The position numbers and the translations under genes were made by a program. Of a DNA stretch of 64,000 nt, positions 18,261 to 28,191 are shown piece by piece. This DNA comes from Ignavibacteria bacterium. Lineage in GTDB: Bacteria > Bacteroidota > Ignavibacteria > Ignavibacteriales > Ignavibacteriaceae. The stretch lies in contig JAJTBZ010000042.1 of assembly GCA_021286645.1 (NCBI GenBank), positions 1 to 64,000 of the forward strand. The letters run 5' to 3'. Under the pieces are notes generated by a model. It ran no database searches, was not told where the DNA came from, and was given only the letters and a program-made list of their open reading frames with translations. Positions within the stretch are counted from its first letter, which is position 1; each line of letters opens with the position of its first letter.

Positions 18261-19943
18261 TTATATGAAAACTGTTTCTTTGTACTCACCGAAAACTCCT
18301 CGTAAAGTATTGCTGATTTCGCCAATACTTGCATATACCCTAACAGCATCGACAATATAGGGCATAAGATTAGCATCACCGGCAGCGGCATTTTTTAGGG
18401 CCTCCAGCTTTGCGTCAACCTCTGCTGCCGATCTGCCCGCGCGGATACCGGCGAGGAATTTTACCTGTTCTTCCTGTACTTTCATATCAATTTTCAATAA
18501 GCCGGATGGAGCGGGTTCTTCAATTTGGAATTTATTCATGCCAACGATAATTCGCTCTTTTGCTTCTATTTCTTTCTCGTAACGGTAAGCAGCTTTTTGT
18601 ATTTCACTTTGCTGATATCCTGTTTCAATAGCAGCAGCAGCACCGCCAAGCGAATCAATTTTGGCAATATATTCTGCGGCTTCTGACTCAATCTGGTCAG
18701 TCATCGATTCTACATAATATGAGCCCGCTAAAGGATCGATTGTATTAACTACGCCGCTTTCGTGGGCAACAATCTGTTGGGTGCGCAATGCAATACGAAC
18801 TGCATCTTCAGTCGGCAAAGCCAAAGCTTCATCGCGGGAATTTGTATGGAGACTCTGGGTACCCCCTAATACAGCCGCAAGAGTTTGAACTGTTACCCTG
18901 ACAATATTATTATCAACCTGTTGAGCCGTTAGTGTAGAACCGGCAGTTTGAGTGTGGAAACGAAGCATTAATGATTTTGCATCTTTCGCGCTGAAACGCT
19001 CTTTCATAATCTTGGCCCACAACCGGCGTGCAGCACGGTATTTTGCTACTTCTTCAAGTAAATCATTATGCGCATTGAAGAAGAATGAAAGACGGCCCGC
19101 GAACTGGTCAACATCCAACCCGGCCTTAATGGCAGCATCGACATATGCTATACCATCTGCCAGTGTAAAACCAACTTCCTGTGCTGCGGTTGAACCTGCT
19201 TCTCTAATGTGATATCCGGAAATTGAAATCGTGTTCCATTTCGGGACTTCTTTCGAGCAAAACTCGAAAATATTGGTAATCAGACGCATTGATGGTTTTG
19301 TAGGGAAGATATATGTTCCGCGCGCAATGTATTCTTTCAGGATATCATTTTGAATAGTTCCACTCAGTTTTTCCCGGCTGACTCCCTGTTTTTCCGCTAC
19401 TGCTATATAAAGAGCGAGCAGAACAGATGCCGGAGCATTAATTGTCATCGATGTTGATACTTTATCCAGGGGTATCTGATTAAAAAGAATTTCCATATCT
19501 GCAAGAGTATCAACTGCAACTCCTACTTTGCCTACCTCGCCATACGCTAACGGATCATCGCTATCGTAGCCGATTTGTGTTGGCAGGTCAAACGCTACAG
19601 AAAGCCCCATCTGTCCCTGTCCTAAAAGATACCGATACCGTTCATTCGATTCCTTGGCTGTGCCAAACCCGGCGTATTGGCGCATTGTCCATAGCCTGCC
19701 ACGATACATAGTAGGCTGCACTCCACGAGTATAAGGGTACATTCCGGGAAATCCAATTTTTTCCTGATAATCTTCGCCATTAACATCGTTACTGGTATAA
19801 AGCGGTTTTACCGGATTAAAGGAAACTGTTGAAAACTCCTTTTTCCATTCCGGGGCTTTCGCAGTTGATTTTTGGTAAACCTTTTCATCCCAGGTATTAT
19901 ATGCCTCTTGAATTTTTTTTCGTAAGTCGCTTAAACTTTCCAT
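18261..19943 (-). CDS. Methylmalonyl-CoA mutase large subunit, catalytic domain only
   Basis: This 560-residue TIM-barrel protein matches the substrate-binding part of adenosylcobalamin-dependent acyl-CoA mutases. It lacks the C-terminal B12-binding domain, so a separate small subunit is needed and is not in this window. [18 protein letters not shown] includes Tyr90, the residue that distinguishes methylmalonyl-CoA mutase from isobutyryl-CoA mutase (Phe there). [20 protein letters not shown] and the [18 protein letters not shown] segment are also typical. It rearranges (R)-methylmalonyl-CoA to succinyl-CoA. The adjacent epimerase gene supports that substrate. The start is ATG 19943; the gene is first in a two-gene operon. 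Confidence 0.94.
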   Translation of the reverse strand: MESLSDLRKKIQEAYNTWDEKVYQKSTAKAPEWKKEFSTVSFNPVKPLYTSNDVNGEDYQEKIGFPGMYPYTRGVQPTMYRGRLWTMRQYAGFGTAKESNERYRYLLGQGQMGLSVAFDLPTQIGYDSDDPLAYGEVGKVGVAVDTLADMEILFNQIPLDKVSTSMTINAPASVLLALYIAVAEKQGVSREKLSGTIQNDILKEYIARGTYIFPTKPSMRLITNIFEFCSKEVPKWNTISISGYHIREAGSTAAQEVGFTLADGIAYVDAAIKAGLDVDQFAGRLSFFFNAHNDLLEEVAKYRAARRLWAKIMKERFSAKDAKSLMLRFHTQTAGSTLTAQQVDNNIVRVTVQTLAAVLGGTQSLHTNSRDEALALPTEDAVRIALRTQQIVAHESGVVNTIDPLAGSYYVESMTDQIESEAAEYIAKIDSLGGAAAAIETGYQQSEIQKAAYRYEKEIEAKERIIVGMNKFQIEEPAPSGLLKIDMKVQEEQVKFLAGIRAGRSAAEVDAKLEALKNAAAGDANLMPYIVDAVRVYASIGEISNTLRGVFGEYKETVFI

Positions 19944-20288
19944 TTCTACCTCAAAATCTTAATTGAAAATCAGAAGATGTGCTTAAACAACAGGTGAATT
20001 GCGGTAATGCCGGCTTATACCACCCAACAAAACATTTTTAAGTACATCAAGTAATTTCATGGCTAAGCATTGGTGAAATCATGAAATTACTAATTCTGTA
20101 CCGCAAAAATAGAAAAATATTTATAGGTTTCTTCATTTACCAGTAAAATATTTACGGCTGTATATTCAGAAAAATAGGAATTGAAATTTTTCACAGAGGA
20201 TAAAAGTCATGGTTTTATAGGATTTTTTCTGTTTTGGTGTAAACATATTTCCATTTTTATACGATAATTACAAAAAACAGAAGGCAAT
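19944..20288. other. Divergent intergenic region (mutase operon / lipoprotein)
   Basis: This 345-bp AT-rich region separates the leftward mutase operon from the rightward lipoprotein gene. It contains one clear palindrome (20050-20091, listed separately) and no credible open frame. Promoters for both directions must be here, but I cannot place them with confidence. Confidence 0.5.
20050..20091. promoter_or_regulatory. Inverted repeat, possible operator of the mutase operon
   Basis: AGTAATTTCATG at 20050-20061 is perfectly repeated in reverse at 20080-20091, with an 18-base spacer. There is no U tract on either side, so it does not look like a terminator. It lies 107 bp upstream of the mutase start and 198 bp upstream of the lipoprotein start, in a divergent region. 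Binding by a dimeric regulator is inferred. Confidence 0.35.
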
Positions 20289-20696
20289 ATGAGAAAGATT
20301 TTTGTTGCTGCCTGCTGCATGTTTACAATGTTCTTAACATCATGCGCGACAGTATTAAATACAACCACACAGGATATTAGTGTACAGACTTCACCGCAAA
20401 CGGCGAGAATTACTATTGATTCCAAGAAATTTGGAAATACTCCCCAGGTAATTAATTTAGACCGTAAGGAAGATCATACGCTAAAGCTTGAGGCAGATGG
20501 ATATGAAGTGTATGAGACGCAAATTACCCGAAAAGTCTCTTCCTGGGTGTGGCTCAATGCATTGAATGGTTTTCTGCCGGGATTGTTAATTGACTATATT
20601 ACCGGCAGCATGTACAATTTAGTTCCTGAACAGCCAACTATTAACCTTATGCAATTGCCGCCGCCAAAACCACCGGAAAAGCCGGTGAAAAAATAG
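20289..20696 (+). CDS. PEGA-like domain lipoprotein
   Basis: This 135-residue protein has a lipoprotein signal (FLTSC, lipidated Cys at about residue 19). A PEGA-like beta domain follows (VQTSPQTARITIDSKKFGNTPQVINL, KLEADGYEVYETQIT). Then come a hydrophobic segment, WVWLNALNGFLPGLLIDYITGSMYNL, and a proline-lysine tail. The same arrangement occurs in many hypothetical lipoproteins. It is probably attached to the inner leaflet of the outer membrane and involved in surface or peptidoglycan-related contacts, but the function is unknown. AAGG precedes ATG 20289. Confidence 0.82.
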   Translation: MRKIFVAACCMFTMFLTSCATVLNTTTQDISVQTSPQTARITIDSKKFGNTPQVINLDRKEDHTLKLEADGYEVYETQITRKVSSWVWLNALNGFLPGLLIDYITGSMYNLVPEQPTINLMQLPPPKPPEKPVKK

Positions 20697-20707
20697 TTGA
20701 GTAATGA

Positions 20708-20734
20708 ACAAAGGGAGGCTTCGCCTCCCTTTGT
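20708..20734. terminator. Bidirectional hairpin between lipoprotein and ppk2
   Basis: A 12-bp perfect stem (20708-20719 with 20723-20734, arm ACAAAGGGAGGC) has a TTC loop and lies between two convergent stops at 20696 and 20748. It lacks a long T tract on either side but is stable enough to stop or protect both transcripts. Confidence 0.75.
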
Positions 20735-20747
20735 GTTGGTGTAGATA

Positions 20748-21614
20748 TCAATCTTTTTCTGAAAGAAGTTGTTCCCGGTACGTTGCCAGATTTTTCAATT
20801 TTTCTTCACTTAATTTGGGGTATTCGGGTTTCATTTTCTCGAGAGTATTCACTACAACGCTTGATATCAGCAGGCGGGCAAACCATTTTTTATCGGCTGG
20901 CACTATGTACCATGGCGCGCATTGAGTGCTGGTTTCGCCAATAGCCTCTTCATACGCTTTCATATATTCATTCCAATGGCCGCGTTCTTTAACATCAGCA
21001 GATGAAAATTTCCAGTTTTTACTCGGGTCATCCAGTCGTTGCAGGAACCTCTTCTTTTGTTCCTCTTTGGATACATGCAGGAAAAACTTTACAGTCCAAA
21101 CACCATTTTCATATAGATATTTTTCATAATCCCTGAATTGACGAAAACGTTGCTTCCAAATATCTTTGGTCACTAAAACTTCCGGTAATTTCTCAGCTTC
21201 CAGATAATTATGCACTCGTACTACAAGTATTTCTTCGTAATGCGATCGATTGAATATGCCTATCCGTCCCCGTTCCGGCAGTGATTTATTAATCCGCCAG
21301 AGATAATCGTGGTCTAACTCTTCGGCTGAAGGTTGTTTAAAGCTAAAGACTTGTGTGCCCTGCGGATTTAAACCAGACATGACATGTTTTATAGCCCCGT
21401 CCTTACCAGCGGCGTCGAGTGCCTGGAAAATAAGAAGCAGGGCAAATCTATCATGGGCGTACAATTTATCCTGCAATTCTGCCATCTGTTTTATATTGTG
21501 TTGCAGCAAACGCTCGGCTTCTTCTTTCTGCTCAAATTTGCCGGTATCGTTGGTTGGGTAATCCTTTAGGGATAATTCTTTCTGATAGGGCGCGCGGTAC
21601 TTCTTGATATCCAT
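20748..21614 (-). CDS. ppk2: Polyphosphate kinase 2 family enzyme
   Basis: This 288-residue P-loop kinase of the PPK2 family transfers phosphate between polyphosphate and nucleotides in the cytoplasm. Walker A reads LDAAGKDG (about 66-73), and the Walker B-like segment with the lid is RIGIFNRSHYEEILVVRVH (about 117-135). The following DYEKYLYENG and KFFLHVSKEEQKKRFLQR segments are family-typical. The length fits single-domain short PPK2 enzymes; AMP versus ADP preference cannot be read. The start is ATG 21614 with AAAGGTG upstream. Confidence 0.94.
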   Translation of the reverse strand: MDIKKYRAPYQKELSLKDYPTNDTGKFEQKEEAERLLQHNIKQMAELQDKLYAHDRFALLLIFQALDAAGKDGAIKHVMSGLNPQGTQVFSFKQPSAEELDHDYLWRINKSLPERGRIGIFNRSHYEEILVVRVHNYLEAEKLPEVLVTKDIWKQRFRQFRDYEKYLYENGVWTVKFFLHVSKEEQKKRFLQRLDDPSKNWKFSSADVKERGHWNEYMKAYEEAIGETSTQCAPWYIVPADKKWFARLLISSVVVNTLEKMKPEYPKLSEEKLKNLATYREQLLSEKD

Positions 21615-21784
21615 ACGAACACCTTTCTAGTGAAATGACACATGGCCTAAAGAGCATAATACGGTGAATTTACCCCAATGTCAAGCCCCTGCCATTTAAA
21701 TAAAAGCCCTTTGTGGAAAAGCCGGGGATTAGTATTTTAAATGTTTTGAAATTAAAGATTTAGCTCAAATATATTAAAGGATAT

Positions 21785-23194
21785 ATGTTAGAATTACAGC
21801 GTACCATAAAAAATGAAGTAAGTCATTCCGGAATAGGTTTACATACCGGAACCCGTTGTACCATGACGTTTAAGCCGGCGGCTCCAAACACCGGTATCCG
21901 ATTCATCCGAACTGACTTGGGCGGGCGCCCTGAAATACCCGCGCTTTGTGATTATGTTGTTGATGTTTCGCGAGGTACTACCTTGGGTATTGGCGAAGCA
22001 AAAGTTCATACCGTTGAACATGTATTAGCTGCTGTAGTTGGTCTGGGAATTGACAATATCGCCATTGAACTTGATGGTATTGAACCCCCGATTGGTGATG
22101 GTAGTTCGATTGCTTATGTAGAAGTGCTCTTACATGCCGGCATTGAACAACAGGATGTCCCTAAAGATTATCTGATCATCGATGAAACCGTTATCTTTCA
22201 TGATGAAGAGCGCCAAATAGATATTGTTGCGTTACCTTTGGACAGGTATAGAATTACAGTTCTGGTTGATTATCAGAATCCTGCTTTAGGAAGTCAACAC
22301 TCCGGTTTATTTGATCTTGAAAACGAATTCGTTAAAGAATTTGCTCCGGCACGTACATTTTGCTTCTTAAGTGAGGTTGAACAACTTTCGAAGGCCGGGC
22401 TGATCAAAGGCGGTGATCTTGATAATGCTGTCGTTATTGTAGATAAACAATTAAATGAGCAGGAAATTACTGAGCTTTCTGAAAAACTTGGAATCAGTGG
22501 AAATATTGTTCTTGGCGAGAATGGAATTTTAAATAATAAACAACTCCGGTTTAAGAATGAGCCGGCCCGTCATAAACTTCTCGATTTACTGGGTGATTTA
22601 GCATTGATCGGGGTTCCGCTGAAAGCTCAAATTTTGGCGGCACGCCCGGGGCATAAGGCAAATGTAGAGTTCGCCAAACAAATACGGAAACTATACCAGC
22701 AGAAGAAACTTGTAAAGAAATTCCAACATGTTAAAAAGGAAGGTGTAGTTTTTGATATTAACGCTATTAAAAAAATACTGCCTCACCGTTATCCTTTCTT
22801 GTTAGTTGATAAAATCACTCACCTGGAAATGGATAAAAAGGTTGTTGGTATCAAATCTGTTACCGTGAATGAACCGTTTTTCGAGGGACATTTCCCGGGC
22901 AGTCCCATTATGCCAGGTGTGCTTATTATTGAAGCAATGGGGCAAACCGGTGGTGTACTGCTTCTGAATTCGGTACAGAACCCCGAAGAAAAACTCGTTA
23001 TGTTTATGCAGATCAATAACGCGAAGTTCCGTAAACCGGTACTTCCCGGTGATCAGCTGGTAATGGAATTGGAAATGGTAAATAACCGCGGTAAAGTGGT
23101 AATTATGAGTGGTAAAGCAATGGTTAATGATGTAGTAGTTTGTGAAGCCGAATTTATGGCTGCCGTTGTTGACCGTGCAAAGCAGGCTCAGTAA
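21785..23194 (+). CDS. lpxC/fabZ: Bifunctional UDP-3-O-acyl-GlcNAc deacetylase / 3-hydroxyacyl-ACP dehydratase (LpxC-FabZ fusion)
   Basis: The 469-residue protein fuses LpxC (about 1-305) to FabZ (about 320-469), the arrangement known in Bacteroidota and Chlorobi. LpxC commits lipid A synthesis: the zinc ligand His79 (HTVEHV) and the later HKLLDLLGD motif are present. FabZ dehydrates 3-hydroxyacyl-ACP: ILPHRYPFLLVD and the active-site segment FFEGHFPGSPIMPGVLIIEAMGQ are intact. Joining the two couples consumption of hydroxyacyl chains for lipid A with fatty acid elongation. AAGGA lies four bases before ATG 21785. It is first in the envelope operon that continues to tamB. Confidence 0.97.
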   Translation: MLELQRTIKNEVSHSGIGLHTGTRCTMTFKPAAPNTGIRFIRTDLGGRPEIPALCDYVVDVSRGTTLGIGEAKVHTVEHVLAAVVGLGIDNIAIELDGIEPPIGDGSSIAYVEVLLHAGIEQQDVPKDYLIIDETVIFHDEERQIDIVALPLDRYRITVLVDYQNPALGSQHSGLFDLENEFVKEFAPARTFCFLSEVEQLSKAGLIKGGDLDNAVVIVDKQLNEQEITELSEKLGISGNIVLGENGILNNKQLRFKNEPARHKLLDLLGDLALIGVPLKAQILAARPGHKANVEFAKQIRKLYQQKKLVKKFQHVKKEGVVFDINAIKKILPHRYPFLLVDKITHLEMDKKVVGIKSVTVNEPFFEGHFPGSPIMPGVLIIEAMGQTGGVLLLNSVQNPEEKLVMFMQINNAKFRKPVLPGDQLVMELEMVNNRGKVVIMSGKAMVNDVVVCEAEFMAAVVDRAKQAQ

Positions 23195-23237
23195 AATTAA
23201 TAATGAAATTGTTTGTATTACTAATAAAAAGAATACT

Positions 23238-24014
23238 ATGATAAAACAACACCCGACTGCTATTATTGATCCCAATGCAAACATTGGAGAAAATGTTGAA
23301 GTAGGACCGTTCGCAATCATCCATGGCGATGTAGAAATTGGCGATGGATCATATATCGGGCCGCATACGGTAATTTACGATGGTGCGCGTATAGGTAAAA
23401 ATTGTCGTATTTTCCAGGGCGCCTCCATTTCTCACCAGCCCCAGGATTTAAAATATGCAAATGAAAAAACATACCTATTCTTAGGTGATAATGCAACTAT
23501 TCATGAGCATGTTACTTTGCATCGTGGTACTCATGAAACCGGGAAAACCGTTATTGGTAGTGATGTGCTTTTCATGGCATATTCACATATCGCGCATGAC
23601 TGTCGGATTGGGAATAAAGTAATACTTGCAAATGGTGTTCAAATTGCCGGCCACGTGCATATTGATGACTGGACTATTATTGGTGGAATGACTCCGGTGC
23701 ATCAGTTCGTGAAAATTGGCAAACATTGCATGATTGGCGGCGGATTCAGAGTAGCACAGGATATTCCGCCCTATATTCTTGCCGCAGGCGAGCCATTAAA
23801 ATATACCGGTTTAAATGTTGTGGGTCTTCGTCGCAGAGGATTTACCAATGAACAAATAATGACTTTAAAAGAAATTTATACAATTTTGTACAGCCCTCAC
23901 AATAATGTCAGCCAGGCCAAATCATTAATCCTGGAACAAATTCCTGACAGCGCAATGCGTGAAGATGTATTATCATTCCTGGCCTCGAGTAACAGAGGTA
24001 TTTCAGGAAAATGA
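23238..24014 (+). CDS. lpxA: Acyl-ACP--UDP-N-acetylglucosamine O-acyltransferase
   Basis: This 258-residue left-handed beta-helix enzyme catalyses the first step of lipid A synthesis. Hexapeptide repeats run from PTAIIDPNANIGENVEVGPF to about residue 190. The catalytic His lies in the YSHIAHDCRIGNKV segment, and a C-terminal helical domain follows. The start is ATG 23238 (MIKQHPTAII), which matches LpxA N-termini; an ATG at 23142 would overlap lpxC/fabZ and add unrelated residues. Its stop overlaps the lipM start (ATGA). Confidence 0.96.
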   Translation: MIKQHPTAIIDPNANIGENVEVGPFAIIHGDVEIGDGSYIGPHTVIYDGARIGKNCRIFQGASISHQPQDLKYANEKTYLFLGDNATIHEHVTLHRGTHETGKTVIGSDVLFMAYSHIAHDCRIGNKVILANGVQIAGHVHIDDWTIIGGMTPVHQFVKIGKHCMIGGGFRVAQDIPPYILAAGEPLKYTGLNVVGLRRRGFTNEQIMTLKEIYTILYSPHNNVSQAKSLILEQIPDSAMREDVLSFLASSNRGISGK

Positions 24015-24778
24015 TTTTCAGCATCATTCGTTCAGGCGCCCTGACGGGCGCCATGAACATGAAGCTGGATTCGTTATTAGCTGCCCGGTGTAAACCTGAT
24101 GAATTTTATTTGCGTTTGTATCGTTGGCAGCCCTATTGTATTTCACTTGGCATGTATCAGGAGAAGGAATCTGTCAATTGGAATAAAGCTGCTGAAGACG
24201 GTTTAGATATTGTTGTGCGCCCGACAGGCGGCAGGGCGGTTTTGCACGCTGAGGAGCTTACTTACGCAATAATCTGCCATAGTAACCACTCATTCACCCC
24301 GCAAACAATTTATAAAGAAGTGAATGTGGCTTTACAAAAAGGTTTAGCCTTGTATAATCCAAAACTTAGTTCGTCTTCTTTGGAATCATTGCAACCAAAT
24401 TTTAGAGAATTATATAAGGCAGATGGTGGTTTTGCCTGTTTTGCCGTGAGCGCGAGAAATGAATTGAAGTTTGATCACCGGAAAATTGTTGGCAGCGCGC
24501 AAAGAAAAATCGGAGATGTAGTTTTACAGCATGGCTCCATTTTATGCGGGACATTTCATAAAAAAATTATTGATTATTTAATAATACCGGAACATCAACG
24601 CGAAGCAACCGTCCAAAATATAGAAAATAAAACAACGGAAATTGAAACAGTTACCGGAGTGGTAACTGATTATCATAAACTCGAATTCTCCATTCGGAAC
24701 GGATTCGAACAGCATTTTAATGAAGAAAAAAAGTTTGTTGAACTGGAAGGTTTCCTACCCGGTTCACTTGAGGAATGA
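24011..24778 (+). CDS. lipM: Octanoyltransferase, LipM type (BPL/LPL fold)
   Basis: The 255-residue protein has the biotin/lipoate ligase fold. Visible motifs are [18 protein letters not shown] (about 74-91) and [24 protein letters not shown] (about 140-165), followed by LQHGSILCG. The Cys at the start of the second motif matches the catalytic Cys of LipM, which moves octanoyl groups from ACP to the GcvH lipoyl domain, rather than ligase LplA, which lacks it. A lipoate ligase remains a lesser possibility. It overlaps lpxA by four bases and is followed eight bases later by panB. Confidence 0.85.
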   Translation: MIFSIIRSGALTGAMNMKLDSLLAARCKPDEFYLRLYRWQPYCISLGMYQEKESVNWNKAAEDGLDIVVRPTGGRAVLHAEELTYAIICHSNHSFTPQTIYKEVNVALQKGLALYNPKLSSSSLESLQPNFRELYKADGGFACFAVSARNELKFDHRKIVGSAQRKIGDVVLQHGSILCGTFHKKIIDYLIIPEHQREATVQNIENKTTEIETVTGVVTDYHKLEFSIRNGFEQHFNEEKKFVELEGFLPGSLEE

Positions 24779-24786
24779 AGGTTAAT

Positions 24787-25602
24787 ATGAGTGTATCAGG
24801 CCAATTTAGAAAAGTTACACGTAAAACATTTATGCTAATGAAACAAAAGAGTGTTAAAATTACCGCTTTAACCGCGTATGATTTTTTAACTGCTCAGTTG
24901 CTCGATCAGGCAGGTATTGATTTAATTCTTGTTGGTGATTCATTAGGTAATGTTTTTCAGGGAAATGAAACTACACTGCCCGTTACTATGGATGAAATGA
25001 TCTATCATACAATTGCCGTTACCAAAGGGGTTCAACGTGCTATGGTAGTAACGGATATGCCGTTTATGTCCTATCAATTGAGCGCTGATGAAGCATTTCG
25101 GAACGCCGGTAGAATCATGAAAGAAACTTCTTCCGGTGGTGTGAAGATTGAAGGCGGCGAAAGGGTGGCAGATGCAATTTATAAAATTACCGAGGCGGGC
25201 ATTCCTGTGATGGGACACATAGGATTAACACCCCAGAGTATTCATCAATTTGGCAGCTACAAAGAACGTGGCACTTCCGAAGACGAAGCCGCTGAGTTAA
25301 TTAAAGATGCAAAGATTCTGGAACAAGCCGGTGCCTTTAGCATTGTTCTGGAAAAGATACCAGCTGATGTTGCTAAGACAATTACTGAAAGTATATCAAT
25401 TCCTACCATAGGAATTGGAGCAGGCCGGTTTTGCGATGGTCAAATTCTGGTCACTCCCGATATGCTTGGATTAAATAAAGAATTTCATCCTCGTTTTGTA
25501 AGGTACTATGCCCAATTAGCCGATTCAATTGATTCAGCTGTTAAACAGTATATTAATGACATTAAATCGATGGATTTTCCCAACGATTCAGAAAGCTATT
25601 AG
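24787..25602 (+). CDS. panB: 3-methyl-2-oxobutanoate hydroxymethyltransferase
   Basis: This 271-residue TIM-barrel enzyme forms ketopantoate for pantothenate and coenzyme A. Motifs are [56 protein letters not shown] and [18 protein letters not shown] choose ATG 24787, which has GAAGG five bases upstream, over ATG 24775 in the same frame, which has AGGA immediately before it and would overlap lipM. The gene is in the envelope operon, probably by operon accretion rather than functional linkage. Confidence 0.95.
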   Translation: MSVSGQFRKVTRKTFMLMKQKSVKITALTAYDFLTAQLLDQAGIDLILVGDSLGNVFQGNETTLPVTMDEMIYHTIAVTKGVQRAMVVTDMPFMSYQLSADEAFRNAGRIMKETSSGGVKIEGGERVADAIYKITEAGIPVMGHIGLTPQSIHQFGSYKERGTSEDEAAELIKDAKILEQAGAFSIVLEKIPADVAKTITESISIPTIGIGAGRFCDGQILVTPDMLGLNKEFHPRFVRYYAQLADSIDSAVKQYINDIKSMDFPNDSESY

Positions 25603-25610
25603 TCAGAGTT

Positions 25611-26702
25611 ATGAAAAAGGTTCTTTTTGTTGGCGTTGTAAGTGTAATTGTTTTTTTTGTGTCATTTTCAGCTTACAGTCAAACTGAGTATAAAACGTTT
25701 TACGAGAACGCTAATGTTATTGATGTGGTTACAGAAGGGAATAGTTTATTTTTTGCTACTTACGGCCAGGGTATAATCCAATATAATACAATTACTGAAG
25801 AATGGAAGGTATATTCGTCGCAAACAGGGAATGCAGAAAACGATTTCTTTTACTGCATTGCTGTATCGCCGGATTATATCTGGGGCGGCGCCAGTGACGG
25901 GTTATACATTTATGACAGGAAACGTGATTTTTGGAAAAAACGAAAATTCTCGGCAGGCGGAGAATACGGTAACTGGATTCGTGCTTTATATTATGACCAG
26001 TCAACCGAAACCCTCTGGATTGGAAGATTTTCATACCTTTCACGCCTAGCGGTCAAAAAACAAAAATATGATGATTTTGATATGACCGTGAAGAAAGATG
26101 ATCGCACAAATAACTTTAAGGTTATTAAGCCGGATGGTCCGGATCACATTTGGTTCGGTTGTGAAGCGGGTGCTTTTTACTACGATAAAACTCAGGATAT
26201 AGAAGATAAAAATTCGTATGTATTCTATAGCAATAAACAAAACGCTTTTCGGGGAGATGGCGACTATGTTGCTGTTTCGGAAATATTAAGTGATCCGAAT
26301 GGTGTTTGGTTTGGCACAGAAGAGTTTATTAGTTCGGAAAAACCGAGATTTAATATCGGTGGTTTGTACTATTTTAACAGAAAAGCCAATTGGCAGCGGT
26401 TTGATACACGAACCGGGCTTCCGGGAAACGGTATAAAAGCCCTATTAAAAACCGGAAAGAAAATGTGGGTATCTGCCTATGAGTTTGAAAAGGAATCGAA
26501 AACCGAACATGGAAAAGGATTAGTAATGATGGATGTAATTTCTGGTAAAGTTCAGAAAATTGATCTGGATCAGATAAAAATTACTACTTTACTTATTAAT
26601 ACCTTATCCTTCGATGGTAAAAACCTTTGGCTTGGTACTGATAAGGGTTTATGGAAAATTAAATTCACCAATCCATTCGCTGAATGGAGTTTGAAAAAAT
26701 AA
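25611..26702 (+). CDS. Exported beta-propeller protein (two-component-regulator-propeller-like)
   Basis: The 363-residue protein has a signal peptide (VGVVSVIVFFVSFSAYSQ, cleaved near residue 24) and a series of blades with recurring WxG-type motifs: IWGGASDGLYIYDR, LWIGRFSYL, IWFGCEAGAFYYDK, VWFGTEEF and LWLGTDKGLWKIKF. These match the Reg_prop type repeat seen in periplasmic sensor domains, but no kinase domain is attached. It sits between panB and rfaE1 on the same strand with tight spacing, and probably acts in the periplasm or at the outer membrane. The function is unknown. Confidence 0.75.
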   Translation: MKKVLFVGVVSVIVFFVSFSAYSQTEYKTFYENANVIDVVTEGNSLFFATYGQGIIQYNTITEEWKVYSSQTGNAENDFFYCIAVSPDYIWGGASDGLYIYDRKRDFWKKRKFSAGGEYGNWIRALYYDQSTETLWIGRFSYLSRLAVKKQKYDDFDMTVKKDDRTNNFKVIKPDGPDHIWFGCEAGAFYYDKTQDIEDKNSYVFYSNKQNAFRGDGDYVAVSEILSDPNGVWFGTEEFISSEKPRFNIGGLYYFNRKANWQRFDTRTGLPGNGIKALLKTGKKMWVSAYEFEKESKTEHGKGLVMMDVISGKVQKIDLDQIKITTLLINTLSFDGKNLWLGTDKGLWKIKFTNPFAEWSLKK

Positions 26703-26710
26703 AGGATACT

Positions 26711-27703
26711 ATGAAAATTCAGAGTTCTCGTTTAGCGGAATTGAAAGTTAAATTTAAAGGTTTACGGATTGCCGTGCTTGGCGATGTGATGCTCGATAGT
26801 TATTACTGGGGGGAAGTTCGAAGAATTTCTCCTGAGGCACCTGTTCCTGTAGTAGAAGTAAATAATGAGTCGTACCGCTTTGGCGGGGCCGCGAACGTAG
26901 CATATAATATTGCAACATTAACAGGTCTGCCTTTGCAGATGGGTGTAGTTGGTAATGATCGCGATGCAACTACGTTCAAAAAATTGATGAAAGATGCTAA
27001 AATTTCTTCCGAAGGTTTAGTTGTCGATTCCTCAAGGCCAACTACGGTAAAAACCCGGCTTATGGCCCATAATCAGCATGTTGTTCGTTTCGATAAAGAA
27101 AACACCAACCCTATTACTGAAGAAATTCAGAGTAAGTTTATCGAAATCTTAAATCAGCAGATTGGTTCACTTGACGCTTTAATTCTTCAGGACTATAATA
27201 AGGGGGTACTTACTCAAGGTTTCATCGAGCAGGTTGTGGAAATTTGCCGCCAAAATAATGTTATTGTTACAGTGGATCCGAAATATCATAATTTCTTTTC
27301 CTATAAAAATGTAACTGTTTTCAAACCAAATAGAAAAGAAGCCGAAGATATGCTCAAAATGCGTATCAGGAACGAAAGTGAAGTTCGTGAGGCTGGCAAG
27401 ATACTCATGTCAAAATTGAAAGCCCAGCATGTTCTTATTACTCTTGGCGAAGACGGAGTGGCTATTTTTAGTAAGGGCAAGGATGTTAAAATTATTCCAA
27501 CCAAAGCCCGTAAAGTGGCCGATGTTTCAGGTGCAGGAGATACGGTAATTGCCACGCTTACTATGGCTATGGCAGCCGGTGCAGATATTTATGAAGCTTC
27601 GATACTTGCTAATTACGCTGCCGGTATAGTTTGCGAAGAGGTCGGAATTGTACCCGTTCAGGTAAACAATTTATTTGATACTGTTGAACGGAGTGAAGCA
27701 TGA
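26711..27703 (+). CDS. rfaE1: D-glycero-beta-D-manno-heptose-7-phosphate kinase
   Basis: This 330-residue PfkB-fold sugar kinase phosphorylates heptose 7-phosphate at C1 on the way to ADP-heptose for the lipopolysaccharide inner core. It shows LGDVMLDSYYWGEVRRISPEAPVPVVEV near the N-terminus and the ATP-binding/active-site motif DVSGAGDTVIATLTMA near residue 275. Unlike E. coli HldE, the adenylyltransferase is a separate downstream gene. I start at ATG 26711 with AGGA four bases upstream; an ATG at 26684 lies inside the previous gene. Confidence 0.95.
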   Translation: MKIQSSRLAELKVKFKGLRIAVLGDVMLDSYYWGEVRRISPEAPVPVVEVNNESYRFGGAANVAYNIATLTGLPLQMGVVGNDRDATTFKKLMKDAKISSEGLVVDSSRPTTVKTRLMAHNQHVVRFDKENTNPITEEIQSKFIEILNQQIGSLDALILQDYNKGVLTQGFIEQVVEICRQNNVIVTVDPKYHNFFSYKNVTVFKPNRKEAEDMLKMRIRNESEVREAGKILMSKLKAQHVLITLGEDGVAIFSKGKDVKIIPTKARKVADVSGAGDTVIATLTMAMAAGADIYEASILANYAAGIVCEEVGIVPVQVNNLFDTVERSEA

Positions 27704-28191
27704 GCTCTTATTTAACTCTTGCAGAATTCCTGCCGCTGCGTGCTGAATTAAAAAAGCAGAACAAAAAATTGGTATTTACTAATGGCTGTTTTGATATACT
27801 CCATGCCGGCCATGTTGACTATCTTGCAAAAGCCCGTTCTGCAGGCGATGCATTAATTCTTGGACTGAATTCTGATAAGTCAATAAAAATTATTAAAGGC
27901 GAAAACAGGCCTATTGTTCCTGAACATGAGCGTGCTTTCATTCTTTCAAATTTGCGATCGGTAGACTATGTTGTACTTTTTGACGAGCCTACTCCACATG
28001 ATCTGATAAACGCAATAATTCCCGATGTACTGGTAAAAGGTGCTGATTGGGCAATTGAAAATATTGTTGGTAGAGATATTGTTGAAAAAAACGGCGGTGA
28101 AGTAAAAACAATTTCTTTTGTTAATCAACAATCAACTACAAATATTATTAAAACTGTATTGGAACGCTATTCAGGTGAAAAGGGAAATTAG
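27700..28191 (+). CDS. rfaE2: D-glycero-beta-D-manno-heptose 1-phosphate adenylyltransferase
   Basis: This 163-residue nucleotidyltransferase has the cytidylyltransferase-like HxGH motif (GCFDILHAGHVDYLAKA, about 28-44). The later NSDKSIK and RAFILSNLRSVDYVV segments are also typical. It attaches AMP to heptose 1-phosphate to give ADP-heptose. It overlaps rfaE1 by four bases (ATGA), so kinase and adenylyltransferase are coupled. GGAG lies six bases before the ATG. Confidence 0.95.
   Translation: MSSYLTLAEFLPLRAELKKQNKKLVFTNGCFDILHAGHVDYLAKARSAGDALILGLNSDKSIKIIKGENRPIVPEHERAFILSNLRSVDYVVLFDEPTPHDLINAIIPDVLVKGADWAIENIVGRDIVEKNGGEVKTISFVNQQSTTNIIKTVLERYSGEKGN

Noticed and set aside
24127-24145. 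Sigma-54-like match TGGCAG...TTGT
   Set aside because: It lies inside the lipM coding sequence and matches only loosely; taken as chance.
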